The notes under the pieces were generated by a model that saw only the letters and a program-made list of their open reading frames with translations, made no database searches and was not told the origin of the DNA. The translations under genes were made by a program, and so were the position numbers. Below, in pieces: positions 15,369-23,625 of a stretch of 56,908 bases of DNA (the stretch's first letter is position 1; every line of letters starts with the position of its first letter). The DNA comes from Bryobacterales bacterium. Its GTDB lineage: Bacteria; Acidobacteriota; Terriglobia; Bryobacterales; Bryobacteraceae. The DNA lies in the NCBI GenBank assembly GCA_947467395.1, contig CANIIC010000004.1, positions 1-56,908 of the forward strand, given 5' to 3'.

Positions 15369-16256
15369 ATGGGACCGAAACTCTTCGCTGCCTTCGGAGC
15401 CGGCGCGTTGTTCGCCTCGGCCATCCTGTTCTTTGCTGGACGCCAGGAAACACCCGTTCCTGCGCCCTCCGTGCCACCTGTTCAGGCTACGCCCGTGGTG
15501 AGGCCGGTCGCCGAACCGCTCCCCGTTCCCGAACCAGCCAAGCCTGAGCCGAGGCCTGTACCATCGCGCCGGCCCTTGCCTCGTGTCGAAGAAAGGGTCT
15601 TCCGGGCTGTGGTTACGCCCAAGCCCGTTGCGCCCACGCTTCGCACCGTCACCGTCGATGCGAACCTGCCTACGGCCATGGTGGACGCGAACGCCGACTT
15701 TGCCGCACCCATCGCCGTGCTGCCGCCGCGCGAGCCGCAAACCGTCACCATCAAGCCCGGCACGCTGCTCCAAGTGCGTCTCGGCGAACGCTTGGCCAGT
15801 GATCGAAATGTCACAGGCGACACCTTCATTGCGACTCTCGATCAGCCCCTCGTCGTCGACGGCTGGATCGTCGCCGAACGAGGCGCGCGTGTCCGCGGTC
15901 ACATCGCGGAAGCCGACCAAGCGGGCCGCGTCCAAGGCGTCGCGAGTCTGGCACTCCAGCTGGATTCACTCACCACCGCTGACGGACAGAAGATCCAGTT
16001 CCGCACAGCGAGCTTCGTCCGCAAAGGAGAATCCTCCACGAAGGACGATGCCGTCCAGATTGGGATCGGCACTGCGATCGGCGCGGCCATTGGTGCCGCC
16101 GTCGGTGGAGGCAAAGGAGCCGCCATCGGTGCAGCTTCCGGTGGAGCCGCAGGAGCCGGGACCGTCCTCGCTACGCGTGGCAAACCGGCGGTCCTCGAAA
16201 ACGAAACCCGGCTCAGCTTTCGCATCGATCAACCCGTCACCATTACCGAGCGGTAG
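15369..16256 (+). CDS. Envelope protein with Pro-rich linker and glycine-zipper C-terminus
   Basis: 295 aa. An N-terminal hydrophobic segment (residues about 4-23, GAGALFASAILFFAG) is a signal anchor, followed by a proline-rich linker (about 28-75) and a folded middle (TIKPGTLLQVRLGERL; DTFIATLDQPLVVDGWIVAERGA) resembling conjugation/TrbI-like beta domains. At about 238-270 a glycine zipper (IGTAIGAAIGAAVGGGKGAAIG) could insert in a membrane. Glycine-zipper proteins are often envelope or outer-membrane components. Function unknown. It stands between dusB and a DUF6152 gene that has its own RBS. Confidence 0.75.
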   Translation: MGPKLFAAFGAGALFASAILFFAGRQETPVPAPSVPPVQATPVVRPVAEPLPVPEPAKPEPRPVPSRRPLPRVEERVFRAVVTPKPVAPTLRTVTVDANLPTAMVDANADFAAPIAVLPPREPQTVTIKPGTLLQVRLGERLASDRNVTGDTFIATLDQPLVVDGWIVAERGARVRGHIAEADQAGRVQGVASLALQLDSLTTADGQKIQFRTASFVRKGESSTKDDAVQIGIGTAIGAAIGAAVGGGKGAAIGAASGGAAGAGTVLATRGKPAVLENETRLSFRIDQPVTITER

Positions 16257-16280
16257 AATCGGTCGCAGGAGGTCACAGCC

Positions 16281-16655
16281 TTGAAGATCGCTCGCGTTCT
16301 CGCCGTTGTTCTAGCCTTGGTCGCCGTTCAGCTTCCGGTCGCCGCTCACCATTCGTGGCCGGTAAACACTACGAAGCTCGTCACGGTGAAAGGAACCGTG
16401 ACGGCAGTCGATTGGTCGAATCCTCATCCGATGTTTGGACTCGAAGTGCGAAACACCAAAGGCGTGGTCGAAAAATGGGCGATCGGCGGACCTGCCATCA
16501 TTCGCATGGAAGCCAACGGCTGGACGAAAACCACGCTCGCTGTCGGGGATGTCATCACCGGCGTTGGCTACCAGTTCTCGGACGGCCAGAAGATCATCCG
16601 CCTGGAACGCGTCGTCCTACCCAACGGCAAGGAAATTCCCGTCTACGGCCGCTAG
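16281..16655 (+). CDS. Exported DUF6152-family protein
   Basis: 124 aa with a signal peptide (MKIARVLAVVLALVAVQLPVAA), then HHSWPV, VTVKGTVTAVDWSNPHPMF, and GWTKTTLAVGDVITGVGY, matching the DUF6152 pattern (HHS near the mature N-terminus, a WxNPH core, GW-T---GD). The function is unknown. The start is TTG at 16281, supported by a perfect AGGAGG 8 nt upstream (16267-16272), so this rare start is convincing. The histidine pair at the mature N-terminus could bind metal, which is inference only. Confidence 0.85.
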   Translation: MKIARVLAVVLALVAVQLPVAAHHSWPVNTTKLVTVKGTVTAVDWSNPHPMFGLEVRNTKGVVEKWAIGGPAIIRMEANGWTKTTLAVGDVITGVGYQFSDGQKIIRLERVVLPNGKEIPVYGR

Positions 16656-16744
16656 CCCAGCAGCAACCGTCGTCACTTCGCCCTCCAGAACGCTTGCCAC
16701 AGAAATAGGCCTCTGCCCGCGCGCGGCTCTGACTGCACAGAAAA

Positions 16745-17068
16745 CTAAGTTAAGCCGGTCTCCGTATCGAGCAGGTACATACCCGCCGCATTCTCGCGAG
16801 TTACGATCTGGAACCGCGGCACCGCACCTGCCACAGGACGCTCTGGAACCTCAACGGTTTCCCAACGGGTTCCCTGACGATCGTCGATACGTCGCAGTGT
16901 CTCTCCCGTGTAGCGATCCAGGCGAATGACAACGTTGCCCGATTCCACGATCTCATAGCGCGCACTGCCGGGTGCTTGCGTCCGTTGCGCGACAGGGGGC
17001 GGGACAGTCCGATCCTGGCCCAAGGCGAAGGTCGCCGCAAGCAGGATCAAGGCAAGGGTCTTGGACAT
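16745..17068 (-). CDS. Small exported protein of unknown function
   Basis: 107 aa with a signal peptide (MSKTLALILLAATFALG) and a mature part containing ARYEIVESGNVVIRLDRYTGET and a closing FQIVTRENAAGMYLLDTETG. These paired R-L-D-x-x-T-G-type strands recur in small bacterial exported proteins; I know no named function. It lies 58 bp downstream of thrC on the same strand. Its strong ribosome-binding site AGGAGGA is buried in a perfect 10-bp hairpin directly before the ATG (17069-17104). The convergent gap to the DUF6152 gene (16656-16744) holds nothing I recognise. Confidence 0.75.
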   Translation of the reverse strand: MSKTLALILLAATFALGQDRTVPPPVAQRTQAPGSARYEIVESGNVVIRLDRYTGETLRRIDDRQGTRWETVEVPERPVAGAVPRFQIVTRENAAGMYLLDTETGLT

Positions 17069-17104
17069 GAGTCCTCCTCGCCAACATCTGACCCAGGAGG
17101 ACTC
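17069..17104 (-). promoter_or_regulatory. Hairpin sequestering a Shine-Dalgarno sequence
   Basis: In the minus-strand RNA, GAGTCCTCCT (17104-17095) and AGGAGGACTC (17078-17069) form a perfect 10-bp stem with a 16-nt loop, immediately followed by the ATG at 17068. The Shine-Dalgarno AGGAGGA is wholly inside the 3' arm. There is no U-tract, so it is not a standard terminator for upstream thrC. Translation of the small exported protein is probably off unless the stem is opened. Confidence 0.75.
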
Positions 17105-17126
17105 TGTCCCGTGGAAACGAAAGTAA

Positions 17127-18455
17127 CTACTTCTTCAGCAACTCCGCGATTTTGTCCGCGTCGTTCGGCACCACGAGCGCCTGATTCGCAAACGTGCCGC
17201 GGATCTTCGTGCCATCGGGAGCTTCCAACTGACCCGTGTGGTACTTGTAGATGTAATCCGGGTCCTTCATCACATTGCCCGTGAGTACCGCGACCACATC
17301 CGCGCCCTTATCGATCACACCCTGTGCGACCAGTTTCTTGATGCCGGCCAGCGTCGCCGCCGAAGCCGGTTCGCAGCCGATGCCCGCCAAACCGATCTGA
17401 GCCTTGGCGTCGGCGATCTCCTGCTCCGTCACCTTCTCCACCGTCCCGTTGGTCGTCCGGACCTCGTGCAGCGCCTTTGGCCACGACACGGGATCGCCAA
17501 TGCGAATCGCCGTCGCCAGCGTTTCCGGATTCGTCACCGCATGGAACTCGCCCGTGCCGCCACGCTTCCAATACTCATCGAACGGAGCCGAATGTTCCGC
17601 CTGAATCACCGCCAGCCGAGGCAGCTTGTCGATCAAGCCCAGAGCCTTCGCCTCACGCAGCCCCTTGCCGAACGCCGACGTGTTGCCGAGGTTGCCGCCG
17701 GGCAGCACCACCCAATCCGGCACCTTCCAATCGCGCTGGTCCAACATCTCGAACATGATCGCCTTCTGGCCCTCGACGCGGAACGGATTCATGGAGTTCA
17801 GCAAGTAGATCCCCAGCCGCTCGGCCAGTACGCGGATCAACGCCAGGATCTGATCGAAGTTCGCTTCCACCTGCAAGGTCTTCGCGCCATATTCCAGCGC
17901 CTGCGCCAGTTTCGAGAACGCGATCTTGCCGTTGGGCAGGAAGATCAACGGCTCCATGCCGGCTGAGGCCGCATACGCCGCCATCGAAGCCGAGGTGTTG
18001 CCGGTCGACACACACGCCACGCGCGTCATACCCAGGCGTTTGGCCTGCGACGCACCCGCCGTCATGCCGTTGTCCTTGAACGAACCCGTAGGATTGAAGC
18101 CCTGATGCTTGAAGACCACGGCATCCAGGCCCCCATACTTGGCCGCGCTCGGGGCGTTCAACAGAGGGGTGTTCCCTTCCCTCAACGTGACCACATGTTT
18201 GTAGTCATCCAGGAACGGCATCAACTCGCGATAGCGCCACACGCCGCTCTGGTTGATGGGTGAGTTGTCCATGCGCCGTTCGCGGAACAAGCGCTTCAAC
18301 TGCTCGGGATCCTGAGCCGGGCCATCGTAGTTGGCCTCCAGCAAACCGCCGCACTTGGGGCAGCTATAGAGAACATCGGTAATCGCGTACCGCGCGCGGC
18401 AGGAGGGTTCGAAACAAACCAGTTCCGCCACCGCGGATTGCGTCGCTTGAGCCAT
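17127..18455 (-). CDS. thrC: Threonine synthase
   Basis: PLP enzyme converting O-phospho-L-homoserine to threonine. The 442 aa are of the class with an N-terminal zinc-ribbon-like element (CFEPSC...CPKCGG) seen in many bacteria and archaea. The PLP lysine is in FNPTGSFKDNGM, the phosphate-binding loop region in LPGGNLGNTSAFGKG, and TGNTSASMAAYAASAG is also conserved. I chose the ATG at 18455 because a longer frame from 18521 would run into the divergent dehydrogenase gene. The two divergent starts are 18 bp apart. Confidence 0.95.
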   Translation of the reverse strand: MAQATQSAVAELVCFEPSCRARYAITDVLYSCPKCGGLLEANYDGPAQDPEQLKRLFRERRMDNSPINQSGVWRYRELMPFLDDYKHVVTLREGNTPLLNAPSAAKYGGLDAVVFKHQGFNPTGSFKDNGMTAGASQAKRLGMTRVACVSTGNTSASMAAYAASAGMEPLIFLPNGKIAFSKLAQALEYGAKTLQVEANFDQILALIRVLAERLGIYLLNSMNPFRVEGQKAIMFEMLDQRDWKVPDWVVLPGGNLGNTSAFGKGLREAKALGLIDKLPRLAVIQAEHSAPFDEYWKRGGTGEFHAVTNPETLATAIRIGDPVSWPKALHEVRTTNGTVEKVTEQEIADAKAQIGLAGIGCEPASAATLAGIKKLVAQGVIDKGADVVAVLTGNVMKDPDYIYKYHTGQLEAPDGTKIRGTFANQALVVPNDADKIAELLKK

Positions 18456-18461
18456 ATACTC

Positions 18462-18467
18462 TAACTT
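18462..18467 (+). promoter_or_regulatory. -10-like box of a probable leaderless promoter (dehydrogenase gene)
   Basis: TAACTT, then 6 nt, then the ATG at 18474, with no Shine-Dalgarno. It lies in the 18-bp gap between the start codons of thrC and this gene. On the other strand TAAAGT lies 8 nt before the thrC ATG, so the two promoters may overlap. Confidence 0.45.
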
Positions 18468-18473
18468 TAAACG

Positions 18474-19433
18474 ATGCTGGCCGTTCACTTGGAAAAAGGT
18501 CGTGTGGAAGTTCGCAAGCAACCCTTGCCCCGGGTGCCCGATGGCTTCGCGCGCATTCGATTACTGGCTGCGGGCATCTGCTCGACCGACCTCGAACTGC
18601 AGCGCGGCTATTACGGTTTTTCCGGCACGCCTGGCCACGAATTTGTCGGCGAAGTGACCGACTGCGCGGATGCTAAATGGCTCGGGAGGCGTGTTTGCGG
18701 CGAGATCAACCTCGCTTGCGGGGAATGTGAATGGTGCAAACGCAAGCTCGGGCGGCACTGCCCGACGCGCACGGTGCTCGGGATCGTGAAACATCCCGGC
18801 GCGTTTCGTGAGTATCTGACGTTGCCCACGCGCAACCTGCACGTTGTTCCGAAATCGATCACCACCGAGCAAGCCGTCTTCGTCGAACCCGTCGCGGCCG
18901 CCTGCGAAATCCTGGATCAGGTGAAGATCCCCAAAGGCTCGCCCGTAGCCGTCCTGGGCGACGGCAAACTCGGGCTGCTGATCGCGCAAGTGCTGCAAGC
19001 CCACGGCGCCAAGGTCCAATTGTTCGGACGGCACAAGGAGAAGATGCGGCTGGTCGAGCCCATGGGCGTGACTACCCAACTCGCAGGACCTAAAATGCCG
19101 CAGCGCGAGTTCCGCTATGTCGTGGATTCCACCGGTTCCAGCGAAGGACTCGCCACGTCGATCGCCATGACCGAACCGCGCGGCACCGTTGTGATGAAGT
19201 CAACCGTTCATGGCTTGGTGTCGATCGATACCGCCGTGCCGATTGTGAACGAGATTACCCTGGTCGGCTCCCGCTGCGGTCGCATGGAAGCCGCGATCCC
19301 GTTGCTCAAGTCCGGCAAGGTGCGGGTGGATGGGTTAATCTCGGACCGATTCTCGCTGGATCGTGCTCCCGAGGCGTTCGCGAAAGCCGCGACCAAGGGT
19401 GTGATGAAAGTGCTGCTCACCTCGGCGAGCTAG
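18474..19433 (+). CDS. Zinc-dependent medium-chain alcohol/threonine dehydrogenase-like
   Basis: 319-aa MDR-family oxidoreductase. Catalytic-zinc ligands are in GICSTDLE (Cys) and GHEFVGEV (His-Glu). The structural zinc lobe is CGECEWCKRKLGRHC (four Cys). A Rossmann domain follows, with VAVLGDGKLGLLIAQ, then a diverged C-terminal part ending in FAKAATKGVMKVLL. The substrate is unknown; its position divergent from thrC makes L-threonine a reasonable guess, but the gene is shorter than typical Tdh (about 340 aa). The stop shares CTAG with the prepilin peptidase gene. Confidence 0.87.
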   Translation: MLAVHLEKGRVEVRKQPLPRVPDGFARIRLLAAGICSTDLELQRGYYGFSGTPGHEFVGEVTDCADAKWLGRRVCGEINLACGECEWCKRKLGRHCPTRTVLGIVKHPGAFREYLTLPTRNLHVVPKSITTEQAVFVEPVAAACEILDQVKIPKGSPVAVLGDGKLGLLIAQVLQAHGAKVQLFGRHKEKMRLVEPMGVTTQLAGPKMPQREFRYVVDSTGSSEGLATSIAMTEPRGTVVMKSTVHGLVSIDTAVPIVNEITLVGSRCGRMEAAIPLLKSGKVRVDGLISDRFSLDRAPEAFAKAATKGVMKVLLTSAS

Positions 19434-20224
19434 CGCAGCCAGAAAGCCGTAACCAGCGACATCGCCCCGAGGAAGCTCCCGAACGGCAGTTCATAAGAGC
19501 CTGCTTCTTTCTTCGCAAGCCAGATAAACAGAATCCCCACTACCGAGCCCACTAGCGACGCCAGGAAGAAGGTGAACAGCGTCTCCCGCAGGCCCAGGAA
19601 TGCGCCCATGACCAGCATCATTTTCATGTCGCCCATGCCCATGCCCTCTTTGTGACGAATCTTCTCGAAGGCCCACGCCACAAACCACAGCAGCCCACCG
19701 CAAAAGAGTCCGGCAAACGCTGCTTCGCTCACCGACAGCAACTGTGGACTCACGGTGATGTCTTCCAGCGAAAGGATCAGTGCCAGGATGTCATCGCTCA
19801 ACGGGACAAACCACGCCAGCACGAGGCCGACCACTGCACCACCTAACGTAAATTCATCGGGCAGGATGCGCTCTTCGAAATCCGTGAACATCAGATCGAT
19901 CATGATGGCCGAGAAGATCGCGTACTTCAGCGCCTCCAGCGTCACACCGAACATCCACACGCTGAGCGCGAAGAAGACACCGGTCACGCATTCAACGAGC
20001 GGGTAGCGAGTCGGGATGCGCTGCTGGCAGCAGCGCGACTTGCCACCCAGCAACGCGTAGCTGACCAGCGGAATGTTGTCGTACCAGGCAATCGTCGTCT
20101 CACAACCCGGGCAGAACGATCGCGCCGGTTTGGCCACCGAGAGATCCCGAGGCAAACGATAAATGCAGACGTTGAGAAAGCTGCCGATCAACAGGCCTGC
20201 GAGAAACGCGAGCAAGAGTTCCAT
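19430..20224 (-). CDS. pilD: Prepilin peptidase (type IV leader peptidase)
   Basis: Inner-membrane aspartyl protease that cleaves and N-methylates type IV prepilins and pseudopilins. The 264 aa have about seven membrane helices. N-terminal GSFLNVCIYRLPR and a cytoplasmic loop with two cysteine pairs (CPGC, CC) form the zinc/methylase domain. The aspartates are in FTDFEERILPDE and GMGMGDMKMM. It directly abuts the glycosyltransferase gene (TAA then ATG with no gap), as the last gene of the HU-M50-GT block. No pilin gene lies in this window. Confidence 0.94.
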   Translation of the reverse strand: MELLLAFLAGLLIGSFLNVCIYRLPRDLSVAKPARSFCPGCETTIAWYDNIPLVSYALLGGKSRCCQQRIPTRYPLVECVTGVFFALSVWMFGVTLEALKYAIFSAIMIDLMFTDFEERILPDEFTLGGAVVGLVLAWFVPLSDDILALILSLEDITVSPQLLSVSEAAFAGLFCGGLLWFVAWAFEKIRHKEGMGMGDMKMMLVMGAFLGLRETLFTFFLASLVGSVVGILFIWLAKKEAGSYELPFGSFLGAMSLVTAFWLR

Positions 20225-20977
20225 TTATTCGCGCCCCGGAGCCATGAAGCGCGCTTTCGCATACTTCAAAAAGTTGTACAGCGCGGCCATGTTCGCGATC
20301 GCCAATCCTTCCACACCATCCAGATACCCGGCCTTCACCACATAGGTGCGGAAGAAGGTCCAGGGCGGTTCGAAAATCAGCCGGCCCCACGTCACCTTGC
20401 GACCCGACGCCACGATCTGTTCGGCCGCCAGCGTAGTGTAGCGGTCCATGGTCTTCAGATGCTCCGACAAGGACTCGCAGGTGAAGTGCAACAGGTTGCC
20501 TTCCATGTGCCCCACAGAGCCAGTGACCTGAACCGATTCATGCACGTATTCGCCCGCCCAAGTGCCCTTGGCGCGATGATATAGGCGCACCTTGCGATCG
20601 GGATACCAACCGGAGTGTGTGATCCAGCGCCCCAGATACCGGGCCATGCGCGGCATGGTGTAGGCGTCATGCTGCGGACCAGCCTTCTTTAACTTCCAGA
20701 TCTCGGCTTCCAGCGCCTCGCTCAAGGATTCATCGGCGTCCAGCGACAGGATCCAGTCATTCTCCGCCCGCTCCGCCGCGAAGTTCTTCTGCTTGGCGTA
20801 CCCCGGCCACGGACTGTCGATCACCTTGGCACCCAGCTTCTCCGCGATCTCCACGGTGCGATCCGACGACCCGCTATCCACCACCAGAATCTCGTCGGCG
20901 CAACGCAGGCTCTCAATCGCGCGCGGAAGATTGCGCTCTTCGTTATAGGTGATGATGGTAGCCGAGATTTTCATCAT
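20225..20977 (-). CDS. Family 2 glycosyltransferase, WaaE/KdtX-like
   Basis: 250-aa GT-A enzyme: SATIITYNEERNL at the N-terminus, EILVVDSGSSDRT, the DxD region LSLDADESL, then RYLGRWITHSGWYPDRKVRLYHR and a C-terminal amphipathic/hydrophobic part (FFRTYVVKAGYLDGVEG). This pattern matches GT2 enzymes of the LPS-core WaaE/KdtX type, which add a sugar to inner-core heptose; the acceptor here is not proven. The start at 20977 overlaps the M50 gene stop by ATGA, so the proteins are translationally coupled. Confidence 0.88.
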   Translation of the reverse strand: MMKISATIITYNEERNLPRAIESLRCADEILVVDSGSSDRTVEIAEKLGAKVIDSPWPGYAKQKNFAAERAENDWILSLDADESLSEALEAEIWKLKKAGPQHDAYTMPRMARYLGRWITHSGWYPDRKVRLYHRAKGTWAGEYVHESVQVTGSVGHMEGNLLHFTCESLSEHLKTMDRYTTLAAEQIVASGRKVTWGRLIFEPPWTFFRTYVVKAGYLDGVEGLAIANMAALYNFLKYAKARFMAPGRE

Positions 20978-21933
20978 CGAATCGGAGACGGCGTGAAGCA
21001 CAATACCAGCACGAACAGCGCCAGCACAGCCAATCTAGATCGTGTAGGGCCGATCGGCGTGTGATCCACGATGCTGGGGTGCTTCATCCCGAAAAAGAAT
21101 AAGATCGCCGCCCAGAACCACCAACTGTAGGCGAAGAAATAGCCCATCGGCAAAAATACCAGCACCAGGAACCACGAGAAATACTTCATACGATCGCCCA
21201 GGAACGCGTAAAGGATGTGCCCGCCATCCAACTGCCCGATCGGCAGCAGATTCAGCGATGTCGCCATCACTCCGACCCACGCGCCACGCGCCATGGGATG
21301 CAGGTAAATATCGGACGATGGGATCCCCGGGAACTGGGCCATCTCGATCAGCCGCAGTAACAGTGGCGTCCCGAACTCCACGTCCCCGCTGGTGGCGATA
21401 CCCGGCACCACTTTAGACAACGAAACACCCGCGATCATCGGCAGGATCAGCGCGGCAAACCCGGCCAGCGGACCGGCAATGCCCACGTCAAACAGGATGC
21501 GCTTCGACACGATCGCCGACCGGATCCGGATGAAGGCCCCGAACGTCCCGATGAGCGTCGGCACTGGCAGGAAGTACGGCAGGCTGGCATCCACATGATA
21601 GTAACGAGCCGTCAGGAAGTGCCCCATCTCATGGGTCAGCAGCACCCCGATCAGGGTCAACGAAAACGGCAGCCCCTGCAGCAAGTAGCGAGGCTCCTGC
21701 CAGGCGAGTAGGTAACCGTAGGTATCGTCGATGTTGAACGGGCGCCCGTCGGCGAATCCTGCGGCCAGTCCGGCTCCGACCACACTGGTGGTGACTAGCG
21801 TGAGCAACAGCAGGAGGAGATGCAGCCAGTAGCGGTGCTGCGGGCGACTCCGTTCGATGAGGGTATACAGGCTCGCGCCCGGAGGAAGTTCCGGAATGCG
21901 GTACTCGGGTAGGCGCGAGCCGTTCGTGGACAC
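20974..21933 (-). CDS. Site-2-protease family (M50) membrane metalloprotease
   Basis: 319 aa, about seven membrane helices, with the zinc motif HEMGH (in LLTHEMGHFLTARYY) and the second metal ligand region LNLLPIGQLDGGHI. No PDZ domain is present, which places it with the EGY1/short S2P group rather than RseP. These enzymes cleave substrates in the membrane; the substrate is unknown. It starts at GTG (21933), 17 bp after HU on the same strand, and overlaps the glycosyltransferase start. Confidence 0.9.
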   Translation of the reverse strand: MSTNGSRLPEYRIPELPPGASLYTLIERSRPQHRYWLHLLLLLLTLVTTSVVGAGLAAGFADGRPFNIDDTYGYLLAWQEPRYLLQGLPFSLTLIGVLLTHEMGHFLTARYYHVDASLPYFLPVPTLIGTFGAFIRIRSAIVSKRILFDVGIAGPLAGFAALILPMIAGVSLSKVVPGIATSGDVEFGTPLLLRLIEMAQFPGIPSSDIYLHPMARGAWVGVMATSLNLLPIGQLDGGHILYAFLGDRMKYFSWFLVLVFLPMGYFFAYSWWFWAAILFFFGMKHPSIVDHTPIGPTRSRLAVLALFVLVLCFTPSPIR

Positions 21934-21950
21934 AGCGCGTCCGTGATTGC

Positions 21951-22220
21951 TTACTGCAGTGCCTGCAACTCTTTGCCGGGTTTAAACCGCACAGCCTTGC
22001 CCGGGGGAATGGCCACTTCGGCGCCCGTGCGCGGGTTGCGGCCGATGCCGGTCTTGCGCGGGCGCACGTTAAAGATTCCGAAGCCGCGAAGCTCAATGCG
22101 CTCGCCGCGTTCTAGCGACCGCTTCATGCTTTCAAACACGGTCTCCACGGCCATCTCCGCCTTGGTCTTAGTGATGCCCGTCTTGTTGACCACTTCGTTG
22201 ATGATGTCTAGCTTGATCAC
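21951..22220 (-). CDS. HU/IHF-family nucleoid DNA-binding protein
   Basis: 89 aa of a typical HU: KLDIINEVVNKTGITKTKAEMAV, the dimer-forming helices, GFGIFNVRPRKTGIGRNPRTG (DNA-binding beta arm with the proline), and AVRFKPGKEL at the end. The start is GTG at 22220 because GGGGAG lies 8 nt upstream and the resulting length fits HU. An in-frame ATG at 22274 would add 18 non-homologous residues. It heads a cluster with the M50 protease, glycosyltransferase and prepilin peptidase. Confidence 0.95.
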   Translation of the reverse strand: MIKLDIINEVVNKTGITKTKAEMAVETVFESMKRSLERGERIELRGFGIFNVRPRKTGIGRNPRTGAEVAIPPGKAVRFKPGKELQALQ

Positions 22221-22295
22221 GTTGAAATCTCCCCGTTCCCGGAATATACCCCGGAGGAACACCCGAAACCCCATGATAGGATTGAGTTTAATCCA

Positions 22296-22688
22296 GTGTC
22301 AAGCACGCCTCTCCTCTTCGTCTATGGAACTTTGAAGAGTTCGGCCACCAGGAACCGCTATTCGCGCTATCTTGCTCAGCACGCGGACCTTGTCGGGCGA
22401 GCGCTCCTCCCTGGCCGACTCTACGGTTTGCGGCGGTATCCATGCATGCGGCCACCGCAATCCGAGCAGGATTGGATCGCTGGCGAAGTCTTCCGCCTGC
22501 GCACTCCAACCCAGACCCTTGCCGTACTAGACGCCTATGAAGATCGGGATTACAGTCGCCTGCGAAAGTCGGCGACGCTGGAGAACGGTCACGTCGTAAG
22601 TTGCTGGGTCTACATGTACACGCACCCTCTCCCTCGGCATAGACGCATTGTCAGTGGGGCGTGGGAGAATGGTCCGTCATGCTCTTAA
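22296..22688 (+). CDS. Gamma-glutamylcyclotransferase-like protein (AIG2/GGCT fold)
   Basis: 130 aa with LLFVYGTLKSS at the N-terminus (the conserved YGTL loop) and the putative catalytic glutamate in LDAYEDRDYSR. GLRRYPCMRP and GEVFRL also match. GGCT-fold proteins cyclise gamma-glutamyl amines to 5-oxoproline, but many relatives have unknown substrates. The start is GTG at 22296 without a clear RBS. The 3' end overlaps the following membrane-protein gene by 10 bp. Confidence 0.85.
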   Translation: MSSTPLLFVYGTLKSSATRNRYSRYLAQHADLVGRALLPGRLYGLRRYPCMRPPQSEQDWIAGEVFRLRTPTQTLAVLDAYEDRDYSRLRKSATLENGHVVSCWVYMYTHPLPRHRRIVSGAWENGPSCS

Positions 22689-23164
22689 GCTTGTGCGAGT
22701 GGTTGGGTTCGACAGACCTCAGCACAACAATTCGCGAGTCCCTGTGGGTCTACCCGATGCTGCACTGGTGGCACATCCTGTCGAACACCTTCATGTTCGG
22801 GACCATTGTGTTTCTCGACCTGCGGCTAATCGGCATCGGCTTCGCCAAGCGCCGCGTTACGGACATCGCCGAACAGTTGCTGCCGTGGACCTGGTTCGGC
22901 TGGGCAATGATGTTCGCCAGCGGCGCACTCATATTCACCTCTGATCCGGTCAAATACTACGGCAACTTCTTCTTCCGCGTGAAGCTCGTATTGATGCTGC
23001 TGGCCGGCGTAAACGCGCTGCTGTTCCACTCCACCATCTACCGCGGCGTGGCGGCCTGGAATGAAGGCAAGGCTCCCGCGCGAGCCCGCATTGCCGGAGC
23101 GATTTCGCTCGCCAGCTGGGTCGCCATCGTCATGGTCGGTCGGGCTGTGGGGTACTTCCAATGA
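22679..23164 (+). CDS. Integral membrane protein, first of two paralogs (DUF6644-like)
   Basis: 161 aa with four predicted membrane helices: WWHILSNTFMFGTIVFLDLRLIG, FGWAMMFASGALIFTS, VKLVLMLLAGVNALLFH and ISLASWVAIVMVGRAVGYF. The next gene repeats the same plan. I link the pair to DUF6644 from memory; function unknown, though conserved histidines in the first helix could suggest a cofactor role. I chose the ATG at 22679 with GGAGA about 10 nt upstream. It ends in an ATGA overlap with the paralog. Confidence 0.72.
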   Translation: MLLSLCEWLGSTDLSTTIRESLWVYPMLHWWHILSNTFMFGTIVFLDLRLIGIGFAKRRVTDIAEQLLPWTWFGWAMMFASGALIFTSDPVKYYGNFFFRVKLVLMLLAGVNALLFHSTIYRGVAAWNEGKAPARARIAGAISLASWVAIVMVGRAVGYFQ

Positions 23165-23625
23165 AAGCGATCTTCGACTTCTTCGGAGAATCCGCGCTCG
23201 GCGTGGCGATCCGCAATTCGCGCTACGCGTTCCCCTTCGTCGAGATGGCGCACTTGCTTGGCTTGGGGATGCTGCTCGGGTCGATCCTGCTGCTGAACAT
23301 CCGCTTCTTCGGCTTCGGCCTGAAGCGCGAGAAGGTGTCCGAGGTTGCCGAAGACCTGGTTCCCTGGACTCGCCTGAGCCTCATCCTCATGGCGATCTCC
23401 GGAATCGGACTGTTTGCGTCCAAGGCCCCGGATCTCTGGGAGCAGGACCGCGACTACTTCTACCTGAAGATGTCGCTGTTGGCCTTGGGCACGCTGTTTC
23501 ACTACTTGATTCAGGTGCCACTCGCTCGCAAGGAGAACATGACCGCCGGCAAACTGGCCGCGGTTGTTTCGCTCATCCTGTGGTTTGGCGGCGCGTTGGC
23601 CGGACTGTCGCTCGAGTTCCTCTAA
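23161..23625 (+). CDS. Integral membrane protein, second paralog (DUF6644-like)
   Basis: 154 aa, four membrane helices, clearly related to the preceding protein: PFVEMAHLLGLGMLLGSILLLNIRFFGFGL aligns with its first helix, EVAEDLVPWTRLSLILMAISGIGLF with the second, and KMSLLALGTLFHYLIQ with the third. A histidine recurs in the first and third helices. The pair may form a heterodimer (inference from overlap and equal size). The start overlaps the upstream stop (ATGA), and the stop shares CTAA with the response regulator gene. Confidence 0.72.
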   Translation: MKAIFDFFGESALGVAIRNSRYAFPFVEMAHLLGLGMLLGSILLLNIRFFGFGLKREKVSEVAEDLVPWTRLSLILMAISGIGLFASKAPDLWEQDRDYFYLKMSLLALGTLFHYLIQVPLARKENMTAGKLAAVVSLILWFGGALAGLSLEFL

